Below are positions 31,615-45,508 of a stretch of DNA of 64,000 nt, piece by piece. Under the pieces are notes generated by a model that saw only the letters and a program-made list of their open reading frames with translations, searched no databases and was not told where the DNA came from. The translations under genes and the position numbers were made by a program. This stretch comes from Diadema setosum (lineage: Eukaryota > Echinodermata > Echinoidea > Diadematoida > Diadematidae): NCBI RefSeq assembly GCF_964275005.1, contig NC_092706.1, positions 27,023,281-27,087,280 of the forward strand. The letters are read 5' to 3'. Each line of letters starts with the position of its first letter. The first letter of the stretch is position 1.

Positions 31615-34600
31615 CCTTTCTTCCTCTCTCTGTCTTATTGGCTGATTATAACAGGGAAAGAAATGTTGGTGGTGATGAAGAAATTATGGTCATTCTTTGT
31701 AGTAAATCTTGCCAGAGGGATGAGCACATTGACATTAGATTTTGCATCTTGTCCTGAGTGTGTTGAAAGTAAAATGTAGTTTCCATGTGGCTGCATGATC
31801 TGTTGATTTCTGCTCTGAAATAGAAATATTTCTGTATTCATCAGAAATTATAATGATAATAGCCACTTCTTAGAATGCATAATGCAATAGGATAGTCTCT
31901 ATGCGTGTTCCTCAACTGCATAGGGACTGGAAATATATTTGTCAAATGCTGTTGTGACAAAATAATTTCCGTTGGGAAAAGAATCTAAAAATGTGAAATA
32001 TTACCAGAGTATGCTGCAAGTACTGCAATCTTAGACCATTCCTGATCGTGGTTGCTATGAGATGTTTATAGGTTATTACATTGATTACAACATATTGGGT
32101 CGTAACAGTATCCCTTGCACGAAAGTGAATTGCATCCGTAACTTGTTAGCTGCCTGCGACGCCATACCACTGCGAAGGCATATTTCGATCATCATTTTCT
32201 AGTAATGTCTGAACTACGTACCCACTTTAATAACTGGACAGGGAGGGCTCTTCAGGATTAAAAGCTGGGTACAAGGACTTCCATTACGTCACAATTTTTA
32301 TCTCAAAATACTCCAAAACAACTCATTATCCTGGTAAATCGCATCAGGCAGACAAGTTTCTGGTAAAGCATTTGAATATATTGCAAGCAAATTCCAATTA
32401 ATGGTATACAAATTTTGAGCCCTTCTGACAGCGACGTATTAGCTCTAACTCTCCCTGAATTGTCATCTGTGACTGCCTGGCTCAAAGCCCACAAACAGTA
32501 GGCCAAAAAAATGAATTTTCATTTTTCTTCATGGTATGAAAGATTAGTCTCAAAGCTTTAGAATGATATATTACCTGTTCAAATTTCACCATTTTAATCT
32601 ATTCAAAAAGTGAATTGAAATAATTAGAGAGAGTTTCAAAGAAAAGGGAGAAGAAAGGATTTAAAGATTAGGGTCACTCAAGTGTGTTATGCAGAAGTAT
32701 CAATGAAAATCACAGTGAAAGAAGCCCCTGTCCAAAAAAAAAATATATATATGGTCCCGAAAAAACTGCTCATATCTCAATTTTGGTTCTGTTTTAAGCT
32801 GCCAAGTTTTGACGTAAGGTAGAGAAGAGATTACTCTCCCATGTAAGACAAACTTTGAAAGATTGTGTCGGTCAACCCAAATGACTATTTTTATCCATTA
32901 CAGAGAATCCCATGTATGTGACTTTTTGGGGGTTTTGAGCCAGGTGGTCACATACGATACATGTATTTAATAATAATATTGTTGACATCATTTCTAGTTT
33001 AGCTGCCAGCTAGTGAGAATGACAAGATATATAAGGAGGAGAAGAAGAAAGTACCTGCCATGTATGAACTCAGCAGCTCCCTAGGATATGCCCTTGGTTA
33101 CAAGCAATGTCCAGGGAGGTGGTGTGCCAACTTTGCTCCGTATTGCCGATCTCTTGCACCAGTGTTGATCAAAAGAATAAAGAAAACGAAAAGATAATGC
33201 TTGTACTCAGTGTAAGAATTGAATTTTGGTGGATGGATGAAGTCTTGGGTAGCATTGATCATTATACACTGAAACAATATTAAGAGAAACAAGTGTCCCA
33301 ACTTTGCTTTGTGCTGCCAATCTTTTAAAACTAGCAAAAAGGAAAAGAATTAAAAAGAAAAAAAAATATGCACAGATACTGCGTGTAGAATATCACTTTG
33401 GTAAAGGGATCAAGTTTTGGGTTAATAGCAATCATTATGCACTGCAGCTGATCTTTAGTATAATCATTTTGTTACAACCCTTTTGAAGAATGCTATGTAC
33501 AATGTAAATTGATGCTTGATTTATGATGATAACAGATCATAACAAGTGAAATGTTTGTGTGTGTGTTCGTTTATTTTGTTGAATCAGAGGCTATAATAAC
33601 TCCATGATGTTCTTAAAATGATCGTTTTAAAGAATATACAACTGGAAGTAACAAGGTTACAACTCTGCTCATTTCTAGGCTGCAATAATGTGAAGCGTGT
33701 GGCCATTCTATAAGCAGCTCAACTGTGTGAATTGTTTTTTATACGAAATGACGACAATTCATTGCATATATTATGTAAATTCATGTATCTCTATCTATAT
33801 TATCAAATAAGTTGAGAAAATCAGTGGTTCAACTTGTATCTGAAATTTGCCATTAGGAACTGGTGAAAGTTATTTCATTTCCTGAGAATCAGGAGGAAAG
33901 ATTTGCCAAATTAAAATGTGCTGCCAATCTAACAATCATTTAAAAATTTCACGTAAGAGGCTATTGAGAACTTAACAACTGAAACAAATATTCTGGTATA
34001 TACGACAAAGGTTTCAAATGAAAGAATTATTTCATTCTACCTCGGGGAACACTTGAAAGAAAGCACCAAACCACCACCACCAAAAACAAAACAAAACAAC
34101 AACAATTTAATATGTGTGTTTGTTTGTTTGTTTTTTGTTTGTTTGTTTATTTCAGACTGTATGGATTATTGTTTTGTCCTATAAGGTTATGCTGGAAGTA
34201 CATATGTACACTTTGTATGTCACATTTGAATAATGCCTAGGGAATGTGTGTTCCATACCTTTGGGAAGCTGCAAGTACTTGAACATTGACTTGCTCTACA
34301 AACCTGAACACTCGATATCCATTCGTGTGAAAAGTTTCATCATCTGCCAGGGGAATAGTCGGTTGTTTTAAATCGCCTCTTGGCCATTTGGCCAAGGCCA
34401 TGTGGTGATCATATCCATTCATTTGTATTGAAAGCCATACTGATTGTGGCAACAGTCACAACTATGTTCTTTTTTTTTTTCTGAACACGGCCATGTGTCA
34501 TAAAGCTTTAAAATCTTTCACTCTGTTTTTGGCAAGTTTTTTTTTTTTTTTTTTTTTTTTGGCAAGTTACATTCTTGCGCTGGTTCTTGACTGATGAAAT

Positions 34601-35031
34601 AAATGGTTATGTTATCATAGTTTGTCTTTCCGCTGCTGATTGTGTGACACTTGTCACAAAAATAGAATATATCTATATACAATTATATATGACATAAATA
34701 CATCATATATTATAATAAGATAGATTCATGACTTTGAAAGCCATTATTTTGCCAAGGCGTATTATCTGTCAGAAGTACTGTACTACAGCGTATATGTATA
34801 TTCATTGCTGCGTGAACTTGACAAGTATATAATAAATTGTATACCTGGTACATTCATATGTTAAGTTCTCTGAACCTGATTAAATTGCTGCTGCAGGAAT
34901 GGTATAAACCCATTTTGATGATGGCTGTATTTGTCTGTACAGTTTACATTCCTTGCATTGATGACGGAATTCACGAAGGTAGTTTGAAACTAATCCATGG
35001 ACTCTGCGAATTTCAAATGCAAAAGTACATG
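31615..35031. other. Intergenic, no gene recognised
   Basis: Contains a dispersed repeat at about 32283-32435 that recurs at about 39511-39642 (ATTGCAAGCAAAT / CTCAAAATACTCCAAAAC). There is a diverged tandem pair at 33118-33447, a (GTTT)n tract at 34110-34150 and a T run at 34535. Confidence 0.5.
33118..33447 (+). repeat. Diverged tandem duplication, about 177-bp unit
   Basis: CCAACTTTGCT..GT.(T)TGCC.ATCT starts both units (near 33127 and 33299). Each ends in a similar ATCATTATACACTG / ATCATTATGCACTG block. Confidence 0.6.
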
Positions 35032-35741
35032 TGTGGCCCTGCATCACAAAACCAACAAAAAGTCGCCAGATATGGATTTTTAGTTAAGGGCAGATTCTGA
35101 AAGAGCAGACTTTAAGCTTTAAAGTGATGTACATGTATAACTCAATTCAAACGGACCTACCCTAACCTAACCTATCTAAATACTGGAAAGAAAGCACACA
35201 CTCTGGAAAAGCGTGAACTGAGAAAAAGAGGCTCTGAAGTACAGGGTCTATTCAAGCCCTTAATCTTTACCAAGCCGTGCTAGCTTTGTGATGAAAGGGA
35301 CAAAATACAAGATGTAAACCAATCGAGGAACAACAATGAAGGAATTATCAGATTGAGCTGAAATTGGGCATGTTCTATTAATACATTCTGTCCATGACTA
35401 ATGCCAACTTTCAAAGCAGCAGCGTGATCCTTTCAAAAGTTATTAGACTTGACAGTGAAGAGTGTGCAAAGGATTTCGAGAAATGAAAAGAGACCTCCAA
35501 GACATACCCGATCATTCTCCTCTCCCCTCAGAAATTAACGGTTGTAGGAAAACTGCTGAAAACACACTTTCCCATTCCTGTTATGATCCCAAAGTAAAGA
35601 GTACTGTAGAACATAGAAGTATAGGTCTGTCAGAAAATATGAAAACTCAGATTGACTCTGTTGACCCATTTCACTTTTTTTGAGTCCTCACGTAAAATCA
35701 AGGGGTGCGACTTTTTGTTGGTTTTGTGATGCATGGTCACA
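35032..35741. mobile_element. About 710-bp MITE with 33-bp TIRs
   Basis: The left end TGTGGCCCTGCATCACAAAA, then CCAACAAAAAGTCGC, pairs with the right end inverse TGTGACCATGCATCACAAAA, then CCAACAAAAAGTCGC. Non-coding. Confidence 0.8.
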
Positions 35742-36029
35742 TTATGGTTTGTGTCGGCAGACGTGACTATACAAATTATGCGTGATGGCACACTAATTAA
35801 TGTGCTACCTATTTTGCACTTGTTTTTAATAGTCTCTGAGCTAAGTATGAACCATGGATTTGATTTGAACCAGCTTGATATTTTTTTTATTTATTTATTT
35901 ATGTTTATTTTATTTTTTTGCAGAGATGCTCAAATGTTTTTTTTTTTTTTTTTATGTGTGTGTGTGTGTGTTTTACTCTGAATGTTATGTTGAAGCGAGA
36001 TGAATCATAATAATGGTGTACAGAAAGTT
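35742..36029. other. Intergenic with T-rich and (TG)n tracts
   Basis: A T run and GTGTGTGTG near 35937-35970; no gene. Confidence 0.5.
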
Positions 36030-36422
36030 ACAAGGATATAGTATAGTTTTGGTCAAGACTTAACTTCAGGTTTCTAACATTTTTGAATGAGATAACGAGA
36101 AACCTATGAAATATGAAGGAGTATCTAATTACAAGAAGAATTCGACGTTTACTAGTTGATGAAAACTGATTTTGAAATTGCTAAGATATCCAAAACAGAG
36201 CAATCCTAATAAAAGGTGGGACTCACCTTTTATTATGATTGCTTTGTTGTGTTTTGTTTGTTTCGGATGTCTTGGCCATTCCAAAACCGATTTTCATCAA
36301 ATAAACTTTGAATTCCTCTGAGAATGGTATGTTCTGTATAACGTATTTCAGAAGTGTTTTCTTGGTATCTCGCAAAATGTGAAGAGCCCGATCCTCATCC
36401 CCACCAATACTATACCATCACT
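36030..36422. mobile_element. Copy of the ATAGTTTTGG MITE family
   Basis: Matches 31046-31610 without the retroposon, including GGTGGGACTCACC in the centre. TTAA is at the right end (36423-36426); the left TTAA is lost. Confidence 0.75.
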
Positions 36423-37041
36423 TTAATGCTTTATACGTTTTCACCATGTTCCCCGTGACCACGTCAGCCCCGTTTTCCCGAAATGTAGTACGCCGTGGGC
36501 AGGTGGGATAGTTTCCCCTTTTCTCTCTTTAGGTCTCCGTATTTTAGTTTGTTACAAGGGTATCCTTGTCCCAGACTAGTGAACATGTATAGCTAGACTA
36601 CTGGTGCACATATTCTAGTCGCGTCACACTAAGGACGGCCTCCAAGCCTATATTTTTTTTGGACATGTCACGTCACGTCACGTAACGTTTTGTTGTGTTC
36701 ACCCCCTCTTTCTACGGCCCATTAGGTTTCTCATCAGCACCGTGACAGCCGGAGCAATTATTGTTTGACAGCTTAATATGACATGACATCCACGGTAATC
36801 ACGTTCCCCATCACGGTCCTCCCCCCCCCCCCCCCCCTCGTGATTATATAAGGCTGTACTCTCTACCATTGTGTGATACATGACCTATCTTCTCCGGGTT
36901 AGCCTTTCTGCTCTTTTGGTATCGCCACCCTAACGGCTTGTTGAATATTAACAGACTGGTGTGCACTGAAAAAGGGGAAAATCACATGCACACACAAACA
37001 CACCCACCCCCCGCGCGCGCACACACATACATATCTTGGGC

Positions 37042-37190
37042 TAGCTGTTGCATAGAAGTTACTATGGTAACTTTGCCATCTAATGGTAACTTCCATGGAA
37101 TTTTTATTTTTGATTGGCTGTTGAGTATTGTTGCCATGGTAGTTACCATTGGATGGCAAAGTTACCATAATAGTAACTTTTATGCAACGG
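37042..37190. mobile_element. About 149-bp hairpin element
   Basis: Arms GTTGCATAGAAGTTACTATG... and the inverse of ...CATAATAGTAACTTTTATGC pair over about 45 bp, with TGATTGGCTG in the loop. Confidence 0.75.
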
Positions 37191-37371
37191 GCCCCAGATA
37201 ACTACTAGTAAAACAAAGAAAAGGACAATAACGCGAACATAAAATGTGTCCAGAAGCAGGAAAGAAAATCGCGTAGGCCTATACAAGACCAGAGGACGAA
37301 CAACGGACGGGTTTTTTAATGATTCTTCATTGTGAGCAGATGGACTTTCATCTTGGCTTCTTCTTCTTCAT

Positions 37372-37616
37372 CAATAGGGAGTTTTAGATTTTCGACGCGG
37401 ACGTTTAAGACGAGGATAGCATTAACCGTTCTCATTTCTCCCTGCGTCGTGTTGCAAAGTAGCCTAAGATTGCACGAGGACGCAGCCTATATACAAAGTA
37501 AAATGGCGCCCCACACAAGTTCATTGCACCAAGTTCTAGAAGTTCTCTGCGTCGTGAATTAAGCGGACGCAAAAATGGTCCAGAACCGTGTCGCGAAAAT
37601 CTAAAGCTCCCTATTG
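37372..37616. mobile_element. 245-bp MITE with CAATAGGGAG ends
   Basis: Ends CAATAGGGAGTTTTAGATTT and AAATCTAAAGCTCCCTATTG are inverted repeats with one mismatch. The open frame across it is not a gene. Confidence 0.75.
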
Positions 37617-38495
37617 TTTTTTTTTTTCTGCTTCTCTCCTTGCCCCTTTTCTCCCTCTCCTGTCTCCTTTTCTTTCAGTCACATCGTCTTCTTAGGTTTC
37701 ATCTTCTTCATCGTTACTTTTCTTGTCATTATCGTCTCCCATAGGCCCTACTTTTCGCTCTTTTTCTTCTCCTTTTCCCTTTTCATAATATTTTTTTCTT
37801 TTTTTTTTTAGTTCCTGCTTTATATTAGCATTTGTCATTTCAGTTTAATTTCATTTCTTCGTTCCGATTTCAATGCGCTATAACCGATTTTAGCAAAGTG
37901 TGGGCGTAATCATGACTTATAATATGCATCATACTTATTATGTTTACACATTTTCTTACAACCTCGGCTCTGCACGCTCAAAGTACATGACATACAGTAT
38001 TATGTATAGGCTACTACTTTACAGCATTTTGATGAAGTTGCAATCGGAATTGTTTTGTTTTGTTTTTCGATATCTGGAAAACGATATAAACTCACGTGAT
38101 TTAAACAAATACGCACCTTTTTGCTTGTTTGAGCTCGTAGAAGTCAATGGAATAGGCTCATCTGCTTGTTACAACGATAAATTTGTACATACATGTAGAT
38201 CATAATTATGAAAATAACGTTAGGCCTAATTTGGACATGAATGCTTTCTGCGTTTTGAGATGTTCCGCAAACAGCATGCTATTATACAGATTGATATGAC
38301 TGATTGGAGACCCGAATGCAATGGCGTGTTTATGCTCTGCTACTTGTTGCTGCAATTTTCCACTCTTAAACCATCCTTCAAATATTTCAGGGAAATTGTA
38401 TTTACCATATCGATATCATCAAATTTTCAGTATGCAGGTGCAACTCGTACCCCCCCCCCCCCCGAGAATTTTTTTTTTTGAACAGTCTAACTCTC
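37617..38495. other. Intergenic, pyrimidine-rich then AT-rich
   Basis: TC/T-rich low complexity at 37617-37810, and C and T runs at 38451-38480. A block CAACCTCGGCTCTGCACGCTCA (37960) recurs as CAACCTCGGCTCTGCAGGCTCA (42222), so the sides flanking the 3.5-kb element share a repeat. Confidence 0.45.
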
Positions 38496-41400
38496 ATACC
38501 CCTTTCAGGTAATCGTGGATGCGGATAATAGGAGCACAAGTCGTAAAATTTCGATTACATGAACGGGAGAGGAGTAGAAAAGTGCGCATTATTTTTATGC
38601 TGCTATTATGCGCATAATTGCAGCATGAGGAGTAGATCGAGAATACATGAACGCGTTTTACGACTTATCCGCACTAACATTCCACAGTTCGGTCAAAGGT
38701 CACTCGATTTCCCGCACAATTCACCGCTGATTGCTGAGCTTGAGCGCGCGAGAGGTGTGCATACACGTGAGGACAGTGCCGTATATTAAAGCCCAAAGAA
38801 AGTTCTGGTAAGCCTGCAAAAGTTGTCAAATTTTGCTCCAAAATGTGAACGTGTGCCTAGGAAATGTGCGGAATAACGCTGTAATAACAAGATATTCGAT
38901 GGGTAACGACGAAAATGGGAAATATTAACAAAAAACGTTCAGTCTCAGAACTTACCCGAACGGGGTCAGGCTAGACTCGGACTCGGGGATAACTCGGTCT
39001 CGCTGTGCTTGATGGCGGGATGAGTTGTATTGGTTGTCCCTCTGGATTGTACAGCGTTGTACTATGCATATGGGAGCGGCCTGTATAAACTACATTGTAG
39101 CGTTCTGGCTACTCGCAGTAATGGTCCGAGTTGTTACAACGCGCGCATCAAAAACCTCTTTGGCGCGCATGCAAAATTAGTGTGCGCCTCTCAAGCACCT
39201 CTAAAAGCAATCAAAGACGCTTGATAAACAACAACAAAAACTTCAAAGACCGCGCGTCTCAGCAACTGAGGTGATGTGCGTATTTAGGCTTGAGGACCGC
39301 GCGCTGTCCATTTGTTTTGCACAGGATTATTAGCACGCACTTTCCTGTCTGCTCATCAAGGCCTCGTTTGGTACCCGTAGTATAGAGTACTGATGAACAT
39401 GGCGATCACGAACTGTGTGTAAATTGTCTGAAATAGGGTCGAGTTTTCCCTGAGACCGAGTTAGTCTGGAGCCTTCTGGAATAAAAGTCGGTCTACCGAC
39501 TTTTATTATTTTTCTCAAAATACTCCAAAACGACTCATCATTCCGGCAAACCGCGTCAGCCAGGTAAGTTTCTTTGTAGACTCTTTCGATATATTGCGAG
39601 CAAATATGAAATGGTGTCAGACGGGTTCTCAGGCCCTTACCAGAACTTAGTTTTCACTTTAAGAGAGTCTGGCCAACTCGGTTTTCGGCTTAGGTGTTTT
39701 GAAGCCTGTGATTGGTCAAAAGCTGGTCCCGTGACCTACAGGCGCCATGTTGTTACCAAAGTCAATCACGCGGGCGCGAGCAGAGCTCATACGCAGTGCC
39801 CATTGTTCATTACGCGCTAATATTGCTTGCCTTGGGGACTTCCCCTGAATATCAGTCATGGTGCAGTGGGGATATGTCATTGCCGTAAGGTTGTCAACTT
39901 TATTTAAGTATATAGAAGGTACAACACGAAAGATATTTTGATATCTTATTGCCATAAACTGAAGATTAGTCATGCCTTCCTGCGCAGCATGGCGTTGCGC
40001 GAACCGACCTGGCTCTTAGTGTAATGATGCACAGCTTTCCGACAGATCCAAAATAAAGGAAAAAGCGGGAAATCAGAGTGCGACGGGAAAAATATATCTG
40101 ATTTGTTTTCTTTGGATTCCTCGCGGTGTCTTTCAGACTATCCAAGTTTTGATTCACATTTGTATGTCTCCGCCATAACATACGAAAGTGTCGCCTGAGG
40201 CATTTGTTTTGGTCGTCCGTCCGTCATTCCGTCTGTCCTTCACATCGCAATCAATATTGTGGACACCGTTTGAGGCAATGAAACTTGACATGTATGCTTG
40301 TGTGAGTGGACGAAGTTTTGTTTTTAGCTTATAGGGCTTATAGGACCGTGATTTCTCGTGATTTTATTCTATTTATTCATTTTTTTTTTGGGGGGGGGGG
40401 GAGGTATGGGAGGGGGGTAAGGGTCAAGGATCAATGTCAGGTAAAATGTAATATTAAAATTCTACTCTCTATTGTTGAAATACTATTACCCATGCAGTTC
40501 CTAAACACCTTGGAAATTACCCAATTCACAAACTTAAAACCAAATATGGTACACGTATTTGCATGCTATCATTACTACACAATGACGCGTGATAGGGAAA
40601 GATTTTGGCCATGATGGTCAAAGGTAGGTCAAATACCAAAATGACAGAATTTTCTATATACTTTTAAAATAACCGTTGAAAGTATTGCCATGAAAATAGT
40701 AGTAAGTAAAAAGCAGTGAGAAGAAGTAAGCAAAAGTAAAAATGCTCAAATTCCTTAATACTTGCTCTCTTAAACAATAAAAGACATCCATTCATACCTA
40801 GTTCAAGGAAAGTAAACATTCGACGTATTAAATTCAGTGACAAATTTGCCATTTTTTCTGCCAATTATGTGAAACTGTCGTGTAACATAGACGTACTCTA
40901 CACCTGCTAAGAGAACAATGTAATATGGCGGAGGAATACCGGTCGCCATTAGGACATCTTTATTTGTGTGGGTTTTTTTTAATCATTTGGTACAGATGTC
41001 ACTGAGGATATCCCTCATATCATGTTATCCAGGTAAAGTATAATTGTGCTTTCGTTCAACATGTCTTTTTTAGATACCGGTATTATTTTTAAACAATTTT
41101 AGATCATTTTACATATACCTTAATATCGGTGACGTCACTTTTTCATGTTGTACATTGTACATAGGTGTATTCCTTTTGAATTACATACTAATCGACCTTC
41201 ATGTCAGTTTCATACATAATTATATGGGACTATGGTGATTGATGATTACAATGTATTTACGTGGGAAACAGTAATCACTGTGGAATTCGTCTATCCTCTG
41301 CACAGCTAGAATTGTAAATTTATATATAATACATCATGTTGTTATACAATATTCTTGTTCTCTGGACAACTTGCTGAATACAATATACATACCATACAGT

Positions 41401-42037
41401 CTAGTGAAAGTTTACGATACGACTTACTGTGAATTCTTCTTTTATTTTCACAGCAATAATTCATCATTTTTTATATTCAGGAATTATGTCCTTTAGACAG
41501 CTTCCCTATTATTTATACGGTATACCTGTGTGCTTGTGTCTATTTGAATGTGTAAAAATGATTGATTATTGGCTTTGTTCAACATGGATGGAATGAAAGA
41601 ATGTCCCTCCCTCAACCTACCCCCTTTCTCCCCCTCCCCCCTCCCCCTCTCTCTCCCTCTCTAGGCAAGAGAAAGAAAAGTCAAGCAACACCGTGCCTTT
41701 GGGACGCCTGCGCGTACACACTTAACCCTCCAAGCGCACACGCTAAAACCATAAGCGCACTGTACGCTGGGTAACGACATGGCGTCCAATTTATGAGTTG
41801 GCCAGACTCTCTTAATATACGGCACTGCGTGAGGATATTCACCGGAAACATTACGTCATTATAGAGGCGTGCGCAGTAACCATGACAAATAACTCGCACA
41901 AATAACTCGCACCATTATATGAACGGGTGCTCGTAAAAGTAGTGCGCACTTCATGGGATATATGAACGCGATTTTGACTACTTCATCCGCATTATTTGGA
42001 TGCGGATAATTGAACCGCGATTACCTGAAAGGGGTAT
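38496..42037. mobile_element. 3.5-kb TIR element with subterminal ATGAACG repeats
   Basis: Left end ATACCCCTTTCAGGTAATCG; the right end CGATTACCTGAAAGGGGTAT, with one G-for-A change, inverts it. Subterminal inverted words CGGATAAT, ATGAACGGG/ATGAACGCG, AGTGCGCA and TTATCCGCA occur at both ends (38520-38680 and 41900-42010). No transposase frame. Contains the TTAA element 39663-41811. Confidence 0.75.
39663..41811. mobile_element. 2.1-kb TTAA-flanked element nested in the 3.5-kb element
   Basis: TTAA at 39659-39662 and 41812-41815. The perfect 17-bp TIR is GAGAGTCTGGCCAACTC and its inverse. Non-coding interior. Confidence 0.85.
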
Positions 42038-43189
42038 CAGTAACTAGGACAAATCAAATTTATGTAGGCCTATACATAGGTTATAGAGAGGTCAAGGCTT
42101 AGTCTTGCGTCCATGCAAGATACAAAACTCTTCAAGACTTGTGCATTGAATCTCTGAAGCGTGATCTGATCGGTTTGCTGATTGCGTTTGGCTGGCAGGT
42201 CGATATCATTAGTGCTCCGTGCAACCTCGGCTCTGCAGGCTCACAGTGCGCGACAAAAAGTAAGTACCACATTACCATTATTGATCAAGTTGTACTCAGA
42301 AATGTTTATTGGGTAATAGACGCTAATCCAAGTTATCTGGCAGGTAAATATAGACGGATGTTTGGTTTTTCTTTTCTGTTTTGCTTTTCGAGCTCTTAAA
42401 AGCCAACTGTATAATAGGCGTATACCAACTATCATGATATAGTTTTTATCATACGTATAAATCATATTATCATGACATTATCCAACGGCTGAGTACTGTT
42501 TGTGTTCGAGATGTGCCGCAAATATGTCATAATGCGCAAGAATGTAATTCTTTTTTATTGAAATTATACTGAATAATGCTATAGATATTGTTGGAATAAT
42601 ATCATAGACTTTAATGAATTCAATAATAATATAAATGAATGATTTGAAGCACTGAACATGAATCCGTTTTCATAATGGGAAATTACAGTTTCACTTTTCT
42701 TAAATACAGTGTATAATTCAATTGAATGTGTTAAAGTCTTAATAAATATTATTCATAAGACACACGAATAGCTGAGAAATTTGCTCCACTGATTGTATCA
42801 ACTCACATTCTTACTACAGATATCTATTCGAGTATTTTTTTTTACCAGTGGTATAACCAACCATCTGTCTGTATTTTGAAATTAGTCAACCTTTGTAAGC
42901 CCTCATTATAAGACATCCTCACACACACGCACACATTATATATATATATATATATTGTAGCGAACAACGGGGCCTTGGCACTTATGCAGACCGAGCCGAC
43001 CGTCCGTTTGATCGAAATATACGATCACTCTATGAAGAGGATAAAACCTTAAGCTTCCCACCACTTGTACGTCACCAGTCTACACCTTGCACTTCACACT
43101 GATTCAAAGACACATTCTCACTTCTCACATCTAATTCACCCAACACACTGACCAGTGAATTTTCACTCTCACTCCCGACGTCGTTTCTA
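42038..43189. other. Intergenic, no gene recognised
   Basis: AT-rich, with a (TA)n tract at 42938-42956 and a GC-richer block starting at 42957. Confidence 0.5.
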
Positions 43190-43413
43190 GAGTACGTCGT
43201 TCTCTGACGTTCGCCTTGGAAGTACGTCGTTTGTACTTTTCATTTCCAAAGTACTGTACTTCGTTCTCCGACGTCAGTTCTGGAAGTACGTCGGACGTAC
43301 TTGTTTCTTCCAAAGTACTGAACTTCGTTCTCCGACGTCTGTTCTGAAAGTACGTGGGACGTACTTGTTCCTTCCAAAGTACTGAACTTCGTTCTCCGAC
43401 GTCTGTTCTGGAT
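43190..43413. repeat. 64-bp-period tandem repeat, about 3.4 units
   Basis: TTCTCCGACGTC starts successive units near 43264, 43328 and 43392, each with AAGTACGT and CCAAAGTACTG. The period is not a multiple of three, so peptide repeats in open frames here are artefacts. Confidence 0.85.
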
Positions 43414-45460
43414 ACTCAGTTATCCCACGGTGCAGCAAAGCCCGCTCGAGAATGCTCGCAAAGGCTGCTGGATGAGTTGTCTTCTGCTGCAGAACCACCG
43501 GATGCCATCCTAGTCTCACCAGCATTCATTCCAACCAGTACTTATGTTATACTGAACACGAATGCATCACAATTTCAGAGGCGATGTACCGGAACACCAA
43601 CTTGTTTATTTACAGGTAGTGTGTACATACTCACGTTCACAACTCGTACCGAGTACAAGGCAGAAAGACAATGCTATCCCGAGGATCAGCCTCTCTTCTT
43701 CACTGCCGAGCACTGAGAATATGAGCAGAGTAGCGTGGAAGTGTGATACAAGCACAAAGCCTTTCAAAACGAAAAATGAGGTAGCTAATAGTACCTGTGC
43801 TGAATTATTATAGGCATGGTTATCAATTTCTCCTAAAATTTCCTTTATTCTTTCTTTAGTTTTACACAGAGTTAAGCTATCCCTTTAAACTCTTCACAGT
43901 TTGATTGAAATCATTTAAATCAAACATCAACACCATATTCAGTCCCATAACTGATCAGGTTTACTAATTAATCAACATTAATTGTCTAAAATGTGTCATA
44001 TGGCCAACCTGTATACACACGTATACACACACAATGCTAAATGTGTGTGTCAAACCTCTGTAACACAACTTTGAACTTACTGTAGGAATTATCGCTGCAC
44101 TTATCATCCATACTTTTTATCACTATCTGAATCTCCACAAAAACCACTAATTGACAAATAATCATCAATACAGAAGGCTGACTTAAAGGAACAATTCAAA
44201 CACTCTTTTAGAATGCATAGCTTGTTACATGTATAAATCAGCACAAAGTAACCACGACTACATTGTGTTACTGAATATCTATGAACAAATTTCGCTCTAA
44301 CAATAGTTTCGCACAAATTCCAAAGGAAATGCACTACACTCTACACAAAATAAATATCATTTTGTTACAATATATATATATATATATATACAGACAAATA
44401 CACACATATAGACACACATTATAAACACTATGTAATTATATACATTATATTCTATACATTAATATATAAAACACAGAAATATACTCCAAGTTTAAAATCA
44501 CTTCAATCATAGCTCAAGAGTTGTGGATGATATTCATTTGTTAGTAAACATGAAGATAATTATGATTCCAGTATTTCCCTCCTAAAATTGATTAAAAAAT
44601 TTCCTCAAATCTCTGAATGAAGGCATGCTCCCCATTAAAATGTATTGATATAATAAAATGAATAAGACTTGATAGCAAAAGAGAAAGAAAAAATGAAAAT
44701 TAACATAAGTATGGAAATAGATTGAATTCAATAATACAGACAGCAAGAAAAGGAGTTGATTGTGATTTATAGAGGAATATAAGTAACAGTTCTTAAGCAT
44801 GGAAGCTATTAATGATTTACATTGGAAAAGAGAAAAACGTCAACACCATGGTTATTTTTTTCAAAAGGTGATAAGTTAATTAATGATCAAATGTTTGTAG
44901 ATTAATTCAATTCTTAACTTTCTAATATGCAACAACAAAAAAAAATTGAATCTCAAAATTTTCCAAAAACTAATTGCTATTTAAGTATGGTTCTCCAGCT
45001 AGGTCTCTGCCATAAATCAATATTTTTTCACCCTGCCTAACGAAACATCAATTACAAATTGAAAGCACAATTGAAAAATTATTTGTTTTCTCACACTCCT
45101 GGTAACTCTTCAAATACCCAGGATTGCTTTGTTTTATACTATGAAACGTGTGTGTGCGTGTTTGTGCATGTAAGGGGTTTATGATAAGTTGCGTTTTCTG
45201 AGCCAATCTAGTTTGCTTTTATTATTAGTAACATGTAAAAGATATACGTTGTAACATTCACGGACGAATGTCTTACAATAACTACCGTACTTTCTTCTCG
45301 TTTCCTATTCCATTATCTTATATTATTTACACGGATAGTAATGATCGACACATGTTACTTTAATTGGTGTCTTTATATTGATCTATGATTGATATGAATT
45401 ACACTGAAGTAAACTGACTAATTCCATATAATCGGTACTTTGTTATAAACTGCCAAGCTG

Positions 45461-45508
<48 letters not shown>

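Noticed and set aside
36899-37562. Several 76-89-residue frames on both strands
   Set aside because: They fall on a hairpin element and a 245-bp MITE; no protein-like conservation signs.
42957-43800. Solo LTR or gene with repeated peptides
   Set aside because: No second copy, no convincing TG...CA ends or target duplication, and the tandem unit is 64 bp, not divisible by three.
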